The notes under the pieces were generated by a model. It worked only from the letters and a program-made list of their open reading frames with translations, was not told the origin of the DNA and did no database searches. A stretch of 64,000 nucleotides of DNA from Tolypeutes matacus (Eukaryota > Chordata > Mammalia > Cingulata > Chlamyphoridae): NCBI GenBank assembly GCA_026826555.1, contig JAKSZT010054457.1, forward strand, positions 9,029,198 to 9,093,197. The letters are read 5' to 3'. Positions 34,571 to 46,188 of this stretch are shown one piece after another (position 1 is the first letter of the stretch; each line of letters begins with the position of its first letter). Both the position numbers and the translations under genes were made by a program.

Positions 34571-35622
34571 AGCCCTGCTTTAACTTTCCTGTAGATTTAT
34601 GTATCAAAAAATGTTAGATTCTAACTTGTCTCTTATTAATATTATGCTATGGAGATGTCTGAATTCTGTAATATTCCTCTTATGGTTGATATGTTCTTTT
34701 TTAACTTAGCAGATTAAGATACTTTCACTCAGAATGGAAATTGTTTCAGGTTAGTAGTAAAATATTGTTCATATTTTCAGCCTTTTCTAAGCTACTGGTT
34801 TCTGTCCCCGACCTAGAAGGTTCAGAGTCAGTATATTGGACAGTGATTTTACAAAGAATATGTATCTTTCTCTTTCTGACTGTGAACTACAATTTAAATC
34901 CTCCTCACCTTAGTTTCTATGGACACCAAGGTCTTCATTGGGGCAGTCCTACCTTCTATAACCTAATGTTTATTCACCTGGTTAATTAACAAAAATTCCC
35001 AGCTTGATTTGAATTGAAAATGAAGCTTGATACTATGACTGATGGTTAAAAATTAACAAATAATTATGATTACTGATCATTATATATATCCTTTTTTTTT
35101 TACCTCATTTTTTCCAGTATAATAGAGAATAACCAAAAGTTAATACTTGGAATTAAAACTAGAGTCACTCTTGTGTCTGTTAACTGTTAAGATAGGTTAA
35201 TAACCACTCCACCCCACCCTACCCTCTTTGAATCCATAAAAATCACTTGCCCTCCCTTGTTCAGGGAAGGCAGATTTGAGATAGCCCTACCTCCTATCTT
35301 CCCGCCAGCCTTAATAAACTTGTTTTTTCTCACTATCATCCCAATGTGTACTCTCCCAACCCATGGAATGTCAAGATTCACAGTTACATGCCCTGGGGAT
35401 TTGAACCAGCCCTTCCTAATCCACCCCCCCACAGTGCTGCACCACCAAACCCAGGAACACCACCACTCATCTGCCCCATCTCCCAACATGCAACCACACT
35501 CTATCCCTTTACCATAGATTATGTCCATATGGGTGATGGCTCAAAGCCTACTCTTCTCTTACTCTCCTTTGTTAACCTATCTTTCAGACAATGGTTCTCA
35601 GAGACTGCTCACTTTCCTCAGT

Positions 35623-38600
35623 TCAGATCAGTGAGGTCATATATTGTTCATCCTTCAGTGCCTGACTTGCTTCACTCAACATAAGGTCTTCAAGATTCAT
35701 CCACGTTATTCCATGTGTTAGCACTTTGTTCCTTCTTACAGCTGAGTAATATTCCATTGTATGTATGTACCACATTTTGCTTATCCATTCGTCTGTTGAT
35801 GGGCACAGGGGCTGATTCCAACTTTTGGCAATGGTGAACAATGCCGCTATGAACATTGGTGTGCATATATCTGTTTGTATTTTTGTTTTCAGTTCTTCTG
35901 GTTATATACCCAGTAGTGGAATTGCTGGATCATACGGAAGATCTATTGCTAGTTTTCTGAGGCACCGCCAAACTGTCCTCCACAGTGGCTGGAACGTACC
36001 GCAGTCCAACCAGCAGTGGATGAGGGTTCCTATTCCTCCACATCCTCTCCAACATTTAGTGTCTCCTGTATTTTTAATAGCTGCCATTCTGATGGGTGTA
36101 AGATAGTATCTCATTGTAGTTTTGATTTGCATTTCCCTGATAGCAAGTGATGTTGAACATTTTTTCATGTGCTTTTTAGCACTTTGTATTTCTTCCTTGG
36201 AGAAGTGTCTTTTCAGGTCACTTGCCCATTTTTTAAATGGTTTGTTTGTCCTTTTATTTTCAAGGTGTAGGATTTCTTTATATATGCAGGATATTAGGCT
36301 CCTATCAGATATATGGTTGCCGAATATTTTTTTCCATTGGGTAGGCTGCCTTTTTATTTTCATAATAACATCCTTTGAGGTGCAGAAGTTTTTAATTTTG
36401 AGGAGATCCCATTTATCAATTTTTTCTCTTGCTGCTCGTGCTTTGGCTGTGAAGTTCATGAAACCATTTCCTATTACAATGTCCTGTAGATGCTTCCCTA
36501 CATTATCTTCCAAGGTTTTTATGGTTTTGGCTCTTATATTTAGATCTTTTTTTTTTTTATTATTATGGGTAAAAATCAAAATTCTCACAATACATACAAA
36601 CATTTGCAAAATGATATATAAATATATATGCATAAATGTGCATTTGCTTACAAAAATGTTATTTATATATATATATATATACATATATTTCAAGAGGTGC
36701 TTAGATTACCCAAAATATTACATGAAACCCACTGGGCAGTTGAAATACAGGGGCTTCTTTGGTAGTTGGAGGTTGTCCTGACTACTATTATATTTAGATC
36801 TTTGATCCATCTTGAGTTGATTTTTGTATAAGGTGTGAGATGGTATTCTTCTCTCATTCTTTTGGATATGGATATCCAGTTCTCCAAGCACCACTTGTTA
36901 AAGAGGCCACTCTCTCCCAACTGAGTGGGCTTCGTGGCCTTGTCAAATATCAGATTACTGTGTATGCGAGGATCTATATCAGAACTCTCAATCCGGTTCC
37001 ATTGGTCAGTAGGTCTATCCTTGTGCCAATACCATGCAGTTTTGATCACTGTAGCTTTGTAGTATGTATTAAAGTCAGGTAATGTGATACCTCCAACTTC
37101 ATTTTTCTTTTTCAATATATCTTTGGCAATTCGGGGCCTCTTGCCTCTCCAAATATATTTTGTGGTTAGTTTTTCCAGTTCCTTAAAAAATAGATTGTTG
37201 ACATTTATTGGGATTGCATTAAATCTGTAGATTAGTTTGGGTAGGATAGACATCTTGATGATGTTTAATCTTCCCATCCATGAACAGGGAATATTTTTCC
37301 ATTTATTTAAGTCTTCTTTGATTTCCTTTAGCAGTGTTGTGTAATTTTCTATATATAAGTCCTTTACATCTTTACTTAAATTTATTCCTAGGTATTTGAT
37401 TCTTTTATTTACTATTGTAAATGGTATTTTTTTCCTGATTTCCTCCTCAGTTTGCTGGTTATTGGTGTACAGAAATGCTAATGATTTTTGAGCATTGATC
37501 TTATAGCCTGCAACATTACTGAACTCCTTTATAAGTTCTAGAAGCCTTGTTGTCGATTTCTCAGGGCTTTCTATGTATAAGATCATGTCATCTGTAAATA
37601 ATTAAATTTTTACATCTTCTATTCCAATCTGGATTCCTTTTATGTCCTTTTCTTGTCTCAGTGCTCGTGCAAGTACTTCTAAGACAATGTTAAATAGGAG
37701 TGGTGATAGTGGGCATCCTTGTCTTGTTCCCGATCTCAGAGGGAAGGCTTTTAGGATTTCACCGTTGAAAATGAGGTTAGCTTTGGGTTTTTCATATATA
37801 CCCTTTATCATTTTCAGAAAGTTTCCATCTATTCCTATCTTTTGTAGTGTTTTTATGAGGAAAGAGCGCTGTATTTTGTCAAATGCTTTTTCTGCATCTA
37901 TAGAGATAATCATGTGATTTTTTTTCTTTCAGTTTGTTTATGTGGTGTATTACATTGATTGATTTTCTTATTTCGAACCATCCTTGCATACCTGGGATGA
38001 AACCCACTTGGTCATGGTGTATAATCCTTTTGATAAGTTGTTGAATGCGATTAGCAAGTATTTTGTTAAGGATTTTAGCATCTAGGTTCATTAGAGAAAT
38101 TGGTCTGTAATTTTCCTTTCTTGTGGCATCTTTATTTGGTTTTGGTATTAGGGTAATGTTGGCATCATAGAATGAGTTAGGTAATATTCCTTCTACTTCT
38201 ATATTTTGGAAGAGCTTAAGTAGAATTGGTGTTAGCTCTTTCCAGAATGTTTGTTAGAATTCAGTTGTGAAGCCATCTAGTCCTGGACTGTTCTTAGTTG
38301 GGAGGTTTTTAATGACTGAGTCTATCTCTTTACTTGTAATTGGGCTGTTGAGTTCATCTATTTCTCCTTTCATCAATGACGGCTGTTTGTGGGTTTCTAG
38401 AAACTTGTCCATTTCCCCTAAATTGTCATTCTTGTTCGCATATAATTTTTCAAAGTATCTTCTTATGATACTCTTTATTTCTGTGGGGTCAGTAGTGATA
38501 TCATCTTGCTCATTCCTTATTTTATGTATTCGCATCTGTTCTCTCGTTTTCTTTGTTAGTCTGGCTAAGGGTTTGTCAATTTTGTTGATATTCTCGAAGA

Positions 38601-39696
38601 ACCAGCTTTTGGTTTTGTTTATTGTTTCCAGTGCTTTCTTATTCTCTATTTCATTTAGTTCTGCTCTAATCTTGGTTATTTCCTGCTTTCTACTTCCTTT
38701 AGGTTTAATTTGTTGTTGTTTTTCCAATTCCTCCAAGTGTGCTGTTAGGACTTCAGTTTTAGCTCTTTCTTCTTTTTTAATATATGAATTTATGGCTATG
38801 AACTTCCCTCTCAGGACTGCTTTCACTTCATCCCATAGGTTTTGATATGTTGTGTTGTTGTTTTCATTAGTTTCAAGGTAGTTACTGATTTCTTTTGAAA
38901 TTTCCTCTTTGACTCACTGTTTGTCTAAGAGTGTGTTTGTTAACTTCCATATCCTTGTGCCTAACCTGTTTCTCTGGCCCTTATTGATTCCCAACTTCAT
39001 TCCGTTGTGGTGAGAGAAATTACTTTGTATAATCTCAATCTTTCTGAATTCATTGAGTGTTGTTTTGTGGCCTAGCATGTGGTCTATTTTGGAGTATGTT
39101 CCATGTGCACTGGAGAAGAATGTAAATCCCGCTGTATTTGGGTGTAGTGTTCTGTATATGTCTATTAAGTCCAAATCTTCTAATGTACTGTTGAGTGCCT
39201 TAGTTTCTTTATTGATTCTCTGCCCAGATGTTCTGTCTAATGATGATAGTGGTGTGTTGAAGTCCGCTGCTATAATTGTAGAGGAATTTATTTCTCCTCT
39301 TCATTTTTCCAGAGTTTGCAGCACATATTTTGAGGCACCTCGATTAGCTGCATAAATGTTGATGATTGTTCTCTCTTCTTGAGAGATTACTCCTTTTACT
39401 AATATGTAGTGTCCATCTTTGTCTCTTACAATAGTTTTGAATTTAAAGTCTATTTTCTCTGATATTAGAGTACCTACTCCTGCCCTTTTATGGTTATTGT
39501 TAGTTTGTAAAATGGTGTTCCAGCCACTCACTTTCAGCCTCCTTGAATCCCTGGGTCGAAGGTGGGTTTCTTGTAGACAGCATATAGATGGATCATATTT
39601 TCTTATCCATTTTGCCAATCTGCGTCTTTTGATTGGTGAATTTAATCCATTAACATTCAGTGTTATTACTCGTAACGAATTTCTTACTTCAGTCAT
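35623..39696 (-). pseudogene. L1 ORF2 (endonuclease / reverse transcriptase), disabled
   Basis: The start at 39,696 gives MTEVRNSLRVITLNVNGLNS, then QETHL, ADFNTPL and SKIDHMLGH, the endonuclease motifs used for target-primed reverse transcription. The RT core follows: [11 protein letters not shown] (37,900), [14 protein letters not shown] (about 37,720) and the catalytic YxDD-type box, here FTDD instead of FADD (about 37,590). The cysteine-rich C-terminal region includes CWRGCGGIGTLIHCWLDC (about 36,050). Lesions: stops at 39,301, 38,914, 38,254, 37,602 and 35,902; a frame change near 37,917 at a T-run; and the 238-bp insertion at 36,550. Long plus-strand ORFs over this region are antisense shadows. 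Confidence 0.88.
36550..36787 (-). mobile_element. Short L1 3'-end insertion with inverted stub, inside ORF2
   Basis: The insertion is flanked by ttatatttagatcttt at 36,534-36,549 and 36,788-36,803. The older L1 at 48,165-48,185 has this site once and uninterrupted. The insert starts with a T-run, carries the AT-rich 3' tail (tacaaaaatgttatttatat), aggtgcttagattacccaaa and acccactggg. It then flips at about 36,738 to a 47-bp plus-oriented stub (cagttgaaatacaggggctt) that matches 3,467-3,510. It is a 5'-truncated, twin-primed L1 copy with an about 190-bp deletion at the junction. Confidence 0.87.
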
Positions 39697-39819
39697 TTTT
39701 TCTTTCGGTTAATGTATGTCATATGTTGTTTTGTTTCCCTTTTTGAGTTTTCAGTTGTTTTTAAACTCTCCTCCAACTCTCTCTCCTTTGTTTTTTCCTT
39801 TCAACTTGTAGAGATTCCT

Positions 39820-40680
39820 TTAGTATTTCTTGAAGTGCTGGTTTCTTCTTGATTCTCTTAATTGCTCTTTATCTGTGAATATTTTGAACTCTCCATCATT
39901 TTTGAATGCCAATTTTGCTGGATAGAGAATTCGTGGCTGGAAGTTTTTTTCTTTTAGTGTTTTGACTATGTCATACCACTGTCTTCTTGCCTCCATGGTT
40001 TCAGCTGAGAAATCAGCACTTAATCTTATTGTGCTTCCCTTGTATGTGATGGTTCTCTTTTCTCTTGCTGCCTTGAGTATTTTCTCTTTGTCTTGAGCAT
40101 TGGACAATTTGACAAGTATATGTCTTGGAGTTGGCCTCTTGGGATTTATACTATTTGGGGTGCGCTGTGCTTCCTGGATCTGCACATCCATCTCTCTCAA
40201 TAGAGTTGGGAAGTTTTCAGCCATGACTTCCTTCCACACTCCTTCTGTTCCCTTTCCCTTCTCTTCTCCTTCTGGGATGCCCATAATGCGTATGTTTGTG
40301 CGTCTTGCATTATCGGTTAATTCCCTGAGACCATACCGGATTTTTCTTATCTTTTTGTCTATCTTTTCTACAATCTCTTTGATTTCATCTGTATTGTCTT
40401 CCATACCACTAATTCTTTCCTCTGCCTGTTCAAATCTGCTGCCATGTGAGTCCAGCGTCTTTTTCATTTCTTGACTTGTGCCTTTGTTAACCATCATATC
40501 CATTACCTTTTTAGGTGTGTTAGCTATTTCTTCAGTATGTTCTCCCAGTGTCTTCTTTATATCCTTAATCTCTTCCTTCAGTTCAAGTTGGTCCATGATA
40601 TTTGTTTGGATAGCTTTGATTAGTTGTTTGATGTACTGCATTGCTTCCTGGTTTTTATTCTGTGCATTGGACTGGTCCAT
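39820..40680 (-). CDS. L1 ORF1 protein (nucleic-acid chaperone), uninterrupted
   Basis: This is a 286-codon open frame whose product resembles L1 ORF1p, the trimeric RNA-binding protein that coats L1 RNA and aids reverse transcription in the cytoplasm and nucleus. Residues about 15-125 are heptad-rich and charged (coiled coil, for example KEEIKDIKKTLGEH and EEISG-like repeats). The RRM starts near residue 127 (RTNIRIMGIPEGEEKGKG) and continues through RPTPRHILVKLSNAQDKEKI. The C-terminal domain includes ADFSAETMEARRQWYDI and FQPRILYPAKLAF. The chosen ATG is the first in frame after a TAA about 60 bases upstream. It is slightly shorter than the usual 300-plus residues, at the N terminus. The frame is intact but the element's ORF2 is dead, so any protein would act only in trans. 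Confidence 0.85.
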   Translation of the reverse strand: MDQSNAQNKNQEAMQYIKQLIKAIQTNIMDQLELKEEIKDIKKTLGEHTEEIANTPKKVMDMMVNKGTSQEMKKTLDSHGSRFEQAEERISGMEDNTDEIKEIVEKIDKKIRKIRYGLRELTDNARRTNIRIMGIPEGEEKGKGTEGVWKEVMAENFPTLLREMDVQIQEAQRTPNSINPKRPTPRHILVKLSNAQDKEKILKAAREKRTITYKGSTIRLSADFSAETMEARRQWYDIVKTLKEKNFQPRILYPAKLAFKNDGEFKIFTDKEQLRESRRNQHFKKY

Positions 40681-42515
40681 GTTTTCCAGTTTCTCAGAGT
40701 CATTTGTATTTTCTGTTGCCCTCTGGTCATCATATTATCTTGATGGGTTTGTTCAGTTGATTAGCTTTTCTCTATGCTCTAGAATTTTATTTAGCTGTTG
40801 GTTCTGCGTGTGAGTTAGGTTTTCTCTTTGGCAGTTTTTCTTCTTATTTTATTTCATTGCTTCTTTCTATGTTCCCTTGAAGGCAAAAGGTTAGGGCCAG
40901 AGGAATCAAAAGATGTAAGGTAGGCAGAAGGATAATAGAAATATTGATAAAAGTTAGAAGAGGGCAAAATGAGACTTAATGAGATGAATATTTAACTTGT
41001 GTAGGCAGTGTAGAGTACTAGGAAAAAATATGGAGTTCCTACAATGGACTGGGAAAAGAAATGGAGGAATATATATATAGTGATTTAGAAGGCTAGAATT
41101 ATGAGGAGGGAGAGAAATAGTAAAGAAATGTCTGAAAGGAAAAAGTTAATACTAATAAAAAAAAAAGAAAAAAGAAGAAGAAGAAAACAAAATAGATGGT
41201 ATAGAAATTGACACCCTTAAGTTGTGGGCCTATGAAAAAATGTTGTCTCTAAGAGCCACAACAGAAAACAGAAGGCAGAAAGATGCAGGAAGGATAAGCG
41301 ATAGTTTGTAATACAGAATCAATATATACAGCGAGTGGAAAATTACTGAATAAGAAGCCCAGCAAAGAAGTGACCAGCTGGCAGCACCTATTTAAAAAAA
41401 AAAATAGAAGGAAAATGGAAGGGGGGAGGAAAGAGGAAATAATAGCAATAGACCAGAAAGTAACAGAGAGAAACCAAAGATCCACACAGGCAAGCAGTCA
41501 AACAGAGATAAGGGGGTCAATGATTCTCCTAGGGTCCACGTGGATCCTTCCTGCCTACTTGTGTTTATCAATCAATTTCCCCACAGGGTTATATATGCAG
41601 GTCCTGAAGCAGCTTTTAGCTATTAAACTAAATTAAAAAGAATTTATTTTTCATTTGTTGAGGTGACTTCACTTTTTTTTTTTTTTTTAATTTTTATTTT
41701 TTTAGCCAAATGCAGGACCCAAAATAATTCCTCCTCTAGACCAACCCCCTTATGGAAGGGACTCTAGCTGGGCCCATGGAAATTAATCAAGCACGTCCCA
41801 CTTTCCGGACTCCCCAGGTTAGCTGAAGCTCTGATGTTAGTCAGTGAGGAGTGCTAAAGACGGCAGATTCTGCCCCTTCTGGCACCGAGCTCCAGCATCA
41901 CGGGGCTGCTCAGTAAATGAGTTTGAGTGCAGAGTCGCATCTGCTCTCAGCCTAATGCTGCTTCAGGTCAGCTTATCTGCTCCCCAAAGCTATGGGGCGG
42001 TGCAGGCAGCCAGATCGATGTCTAAAAATATAAAATACCCTTCCCTGTCTTCCAACAGAACCCTTCCTTTTTTGGGAAGTGTCCCTTCCTCTTGGCTCCG
42101 TAGCGCCCGGGTCTTATCCCTGGGTGGCTAGGGAAATCAGCTGCGTTTCCCAACCAAAATCCCTCCTCCGGTTCACTGGGTGCTGATTAGCTCATTTGCT
42201 CTGTTCACAAAAGGTCCAAGGTGTGCCAGGCAGCCAGATCCCCAGAAAATAAAACCTTTTCGTCCCGCCCACAGCTCCGAATGGTCATTTTATTTAATTT
42301 TATTTTTTTTCCCTAACCGCGGGGCTCAGCCGCCCGTGCCAACCTCCACCGGCAGCCTCAAAACTCACGAATCTCCACCTTTCCGTCCACGCTGCCGATC
42401 CGCGCAGATAGATGTCCCAAGCTTCTCACTCCATGCGTGCACAGCACAGACCCCCGGGCAGGACCCCGTCCACTATCCGCCTTGCTCCGGGAGCTTGCAG
42501 TGTGCGCCCTGAGTG
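40681..42515 (-). promoter_or_regulatory. L1 5'UTR / internal promoter, CpG-rich distal part
   Basis: The distal 670 bp (41,840-42,515) carry roughly 30 CpG dinucleotides in an otherwise CpG-poor window (for example cgtagcgcccgggtc and ccgatccgcgcagatag). This is typical for the Pol II promoter region of a comparatively young L1. The proximal part (40,860-41,700) is purine-rich on the plus strand, that is polypyrimidine in the L1 sense. It includes an A-run at 41,393-41,406 and a T-run at 41,672-41,689. The short ORFs here (41,844-42,512) follow CpG-rich sequence and are not supported as genes. Confidence 0.7.
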
Positions 42516-42519
42516 ACTT

Positions 42520-43930
42520 TCATTTTTATCACAAACTTTTACTGTCATCACCTCTTTCAATTCTGGAACATTTTCATTACTTTAAAAGGAAAAAACCCAT
42601 ACCCCTTTATATCAGCTCTTGTGGCCTCTTAGTATGGAAAATATATCTTCTTGCCATTACTGCACAATATTGCAATATTAATGGTAGTTATCATCAATAA
42701 GCTAAATTAATTGTAATTTTCCCATATATCACTATATTCTTAGCATTTTTTAAAAGAAGAACAATTACATTTATACTATTAACGAGTCATCAGGCACCAC
42801 CGAAAGCACTATGTTGTATATACCCTGGTTAATTTTCTCATTTCCTTTCAATTGACAGTTATATCCACATACTAATCCTGTCAGACACAATCACATTTAT
42901 AAATAAGCATGATTAGTTATACTCATTATAATGTGTTACTCTGAACTCTATTCATTTCATACTTTTACAACTAATCTTATTAATAATGATACATACATTA
43001 GGCATCATCTCTTATTCTCAACAAACCTTCTCTTTCCCTAGTAACCTATACTCTAGTGTTTACCTCCATGAGTTTATGCATCAGTTTAGTTCATATTAGT
43101 GAGATGATACAGTATTTGTCATTTTGTGATTGACATTTCATTCAACATAATATCCTCTAGGTTCATCCATGTTTTCATATGCATCCCAATTTCATTTCTT
43201 ACATCTTCCTACTATTCCATTGTGTGTATATACCACATTCTATTTATCCATTCATCCATTGATGGACACTTGGGCTGGTTCCATATTTTAGCAATTGTGA
43301 ATAGTGCTGCTATGAACATTGGTGGGCAAATGTCAGTTCACACCCCTGTTTTCATTTCTTCTGAATATATCCCTAGTAACAGGATTGCTGCATCATAAGG
43401 AAGTTCTAAATTCAGTTTCTTTGGGTATTGCCAAACTGTCTTCCACAAATGCTGCACCATTCTACATTCTCACCAACATAAAAGGAGTTTTCCTTTTTCT
43501 CCACACCTTTCCAGCACTTGTATTTTTCTGTTTTTTTTTTTTTTTTCATAATGCCCATACTATAAGGTATGACATGGTATCTCATTGTAGTGTTGATATA
43601 CATTTCCCTTATAGCTAGTGACACTGAGCATTTTTTTCATGTGCTTTTGGACATGTATATTTTCTCTTTGGAGAAATGCTTATTCAAGTATTTTGCTCCT
43701 TTTCTAAGTGGGTTGCTTGTCTTTTTATTATTGAGTTGTATGATCTCTATATACAACAAAGATATCAAATCTTAGTCAACTATGTGTTTCCAACTATTTT
43801 ATCCAATTCAGTAGGCTGCCTTTCTTGACAAAGTTTTTGGAAGCCAAAAAATCTTTGATTTTGAGGAGGCCACATTTATATATTTTTTCTTTTGTTGTTC
43901 ATGCTTCTGTCTACCACAAGATCTTTTTTT
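42520..43930 (-). mobile_element. Older L1 3'UTR and ORF2 C-terminal fragment
   Basis: From 42,520 the plus strand matches old L1 3'-end text (ctggaacattttcattactt). From 43,060 to 43,920 it is colinear with the antisense ORF2 end (ggttcatccatgttttcata, ttgatggacacttgggctgg, gtattgccaaactgtcttcc, tttgaggaggccacattta-like). The 70-codon minus frame at 43,412-43,624 still reads CWKGVEKKENSFYVGENVEW, the decayed cysteine region. It interrupts neither neighbour; its left side was apparently split by the fuller L1. Confidence 0.7.
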
Positions 43931-44954
43931 CATGTCTCAATAATTACTTTTTCTTTTGGGAGAGGGTTTAAATTACATAAATATTACTTGAAAATATAGG
44001 GAGATTCCCATATCCACCACCCCTTCCACCTCCCACTTTTCACCATTAATATCTTTCATTGGTGTGGTTCATTTGTTACAGTTGAGGAATATATATTGAA
44101 TCATTGGTACTAACCATGGCCTATAATTTATATTATAGTTTACACTTTGCACCATGTATTTTTATAGGTTTTGACAAAATGTATAATGACCTGTATCTGT
44201 CATTGTTATGTCATTCAGAACAATTCCAATGTACCTCAAATGCTCCATATTACACCTATTCTTCCCTCTTCCTCCCCTTAAAACCTCTGGTGGTCATTGC
44301 CTTTATATCAATGTTACTCTTCAATCGTTACAATAATAGTAAGTCTTGTTTAATCTATAGTTGCATTCCCCCCTTATGTTTTATCAATCCTCAATCTTGA
44401 GGATTTTTGAATGGTGATTCCCACTCTGTTTCTGACTGATAAGGGACTCAGATCACATGGGGCAGATGGATGGAACTGTTTTGCTTGTAGTTGTAGATAT
44501 TCTCTGTTTTTTTTTGGGATGAGCATTGTCCATCATCATTCTTTTGTTGGTTGTCCTGGGTGAGTCCAATGAACTGGAGAATAAATGTTGCAACTCTGCT
44601 GAGATCAGGTTTTAACCGGCATATGAACAGAATGAATATTTCAGTCCCTGGGACATATATTTAATAAGTATAGTGCTAATTATAGGTTCAAATAAAAGGG
44701 GCAGAAGAGCCATGTGTATGTAGGGAAATTATAGATGAGTTAACTCTGTTACATCACGAAGCATATTTTCCAATGACAGGGTGCCCGATTCCTGAGATTG
44801 TCTCCACAGACTACAATATCTAGATGTCTCTAGAGCCCTTAGGAACATTCCTGCTTGAGGGTCTGTTTACTCTGGCAGTCAGTGAGATCCTCCTAAGATG
44901 TGCATAAGAGTAACTTCTGGCATGACCTTCTGAATGGCATTGAAAACTCTTAGC

Positions 44955-45205
44955 CATGGGAGGTGGGCAACATGGGAATCCCAGTAGGTTCCGTGTAATA
45001 TTTTGGGTAATCTAAGCACCTCTTAAAATATATGTATATATATATATAACATTTTTGTAAGCAAATACACATATATGTATATATATTTATATATCATTTT
45101 GCAAATGTTTGTATGTATTGTGAGAATTTTGATTTTTACCCATAATAAAAAAATAAATAAATAAAAAGAAAAAAAAAAAAAAGAAAAAAAAAAACAACAA
45201 AAAAA
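44955..45205 (+). mobile_element. Short L1 3'-end insertion (plus) in the older L1 3'UTR
   Basis: It reads gggaggtgggcaacatggga, gggtaatctaagcacctctt, then a TA-rich stretch, attttgcaaatgtttgtatg, tttttacccataataaaaaa and a long A-tail (45,147-45,205). The 3'UTR of the host L1 continues on both sides (aactcttagcca at 44,945; cctcatttatatttag at 45,207, equivalent to about 12,860). It is only about 190 bp plus the tail. Confidence 0.83.
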
Positions 45206-45632
45206 ACCTCATTTATATTTAGTATTTACTCCTTTGGTCCAGGTCTTATTTCAAATGCATCACTAGTTGACACTTGGTAATAATCCCTCAGTGCCAGGAA
45301 GGCTCTACCTGGAAGTCATGTCCCATGCTGGGGGATGGTAGTGAGTTTACAGCCTGAGTTTCGCTTAGACAGAGGTCATATTTGAGCAACACGGAGGCTT
45401 TCTGGTGGTAACTCTTAGGCAACATATAGTACTAGGCTAAGTTTCAATTTCACAAGGATGAGGTTCATAAGTATAAGAATCAACACCAAGGGTCTAGTAT
45501 ATTGTTCTGTCCTCCTTTGCTAGGCACTGCCCATGTACCCAGAAGATTCTTGTTGCTCTATTAGAGAATGTAGCAAATTTTCAGGATGAGAATTCAATAT
45601 TCTTCCAGTTATTGTATGTCTCACCCACTCCA

Positions 45633-46188
45633 TTAGTTCACCAAAGGGGTGCTAATGAAAAATACCAGAAGTCTATTGGCTTTTATAAAGTGTATTTATT
45701 TGGGATAGAAGCTTACAGTTACCAGGCCATAAAGCATAAGTTATTTCTCTCACCAAAGTCTGTTGCAATGTGTTGGAGCAAGATGGCTGTTGCCATCTGC
45801 CAAGGGTTCTGGCTTCCTCAGTTCATCTCTCTTGGGGCTTGTTTCTCTCTGGGTACAGCTGCCCTGCTAGCTCCACAAGGACAGCTATAGACTCTCAGGT
45901 GACTGGCTCTGTCTCTTTCCCCAGGACTCAATTTTCTCTGGGCTCAGCTGCTCTGCTCCTCTGTGTGCTTATTTCCAAGGTCCAGGATTAAAACTCCAAC
46001 TCTCTTCTCTGCCAGGTAGTTTTCTCTGTGAGTCCCAAACTATCAAGGGGAAGGGGGCCTCAACATCCTACTGACATGGTCCAATCAAAGCTCTAATCAT
46101 AACTTAATCTCACCCAGATACAGACCAGTTTACAAACATAATCCAATATCTATTTTTTGGCATTCATTAACAATGCCAAACTGCCACA
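45633..46188 (-). mobile_element. MaLR-like solo LTR (minus) in the older L1 3'UTR
   Basis: Antisense landmarks run in order: ccaaaggggtgctaatgaaa, ggcttttataaagtgtattt (antisense of the aataaa region), gatagaagcttacagttacc, gcaagatggctgttgccatc, gtttacaaacataatccaat, and finally caatgccaaactgccaca, the reverse of the tgtggcagttt start. The flanking 5-mers are similar (cccac / ccacc) but not a clean duplication. ORFs at 45,612-45,991 lie in it and are not genes. Confidence 0.75.

Larger units (their letters stand above)
35200..42515 (-). mobile_element. Nearly full-length L1 retrotransposon, about 7.3 kb
   Basis: In minus-strand order: GC- and CpG-rich 5'UTR (42,515 to 40,681), ORF1 (40,680-39,820), a 123-bp inter-ORF spacer, ORF2 (39,696-35,623) and a short or rearranged 3'UTR (35,622 to about 35,200). 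The 3'UTR shares 35,400-35,600 with the copy at 14,420-14,667 but lacks most of the 3-kb tail seen elsewhere. I could not fix the 3' end (candidate A-tails appear as T-runs at 35,091-35,100) or a target duplication. A younger L1 3' fragment sits inside ORF2 (36,550-36,787). It appears to be inserted in an old L1 3' fragment that resumes at about 42,520. It is non-autonomous because ORF2 is broken. Confidence 0.85.

Noticed and set aside
35187..35684. Overlapping ORFs of 112-113 codons on both strands near the L1 3' end
   Set aside because: Part matches L1 3'UTR at 14,420-14,667, and the frames on both strands show low-complexity W/G- or P/H-rich translations without motifs.
40100..40474. Bacterial or viral gene content, or a novel multi-gene system
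   Set aside because: Every coding-like signal in the window is explained by L1 ORFs or olfactory receptor remnants; no other gene cluster is visible.
36122..40813. Long plus-strand ORFs (219, 192, 124 and 111 codons) as candidate genes
   Set aside because: They lie antisense to L1 ORF2 and ORF1, whose protein motifs are explicit on the minus strand.
42511..42540. Target duplication of the full-length L1 between gagtgact at about 42,511 and gagtcact at about 35,170
   Set aside because: The two words differ and neither element end is fixed, so the match is too weak.
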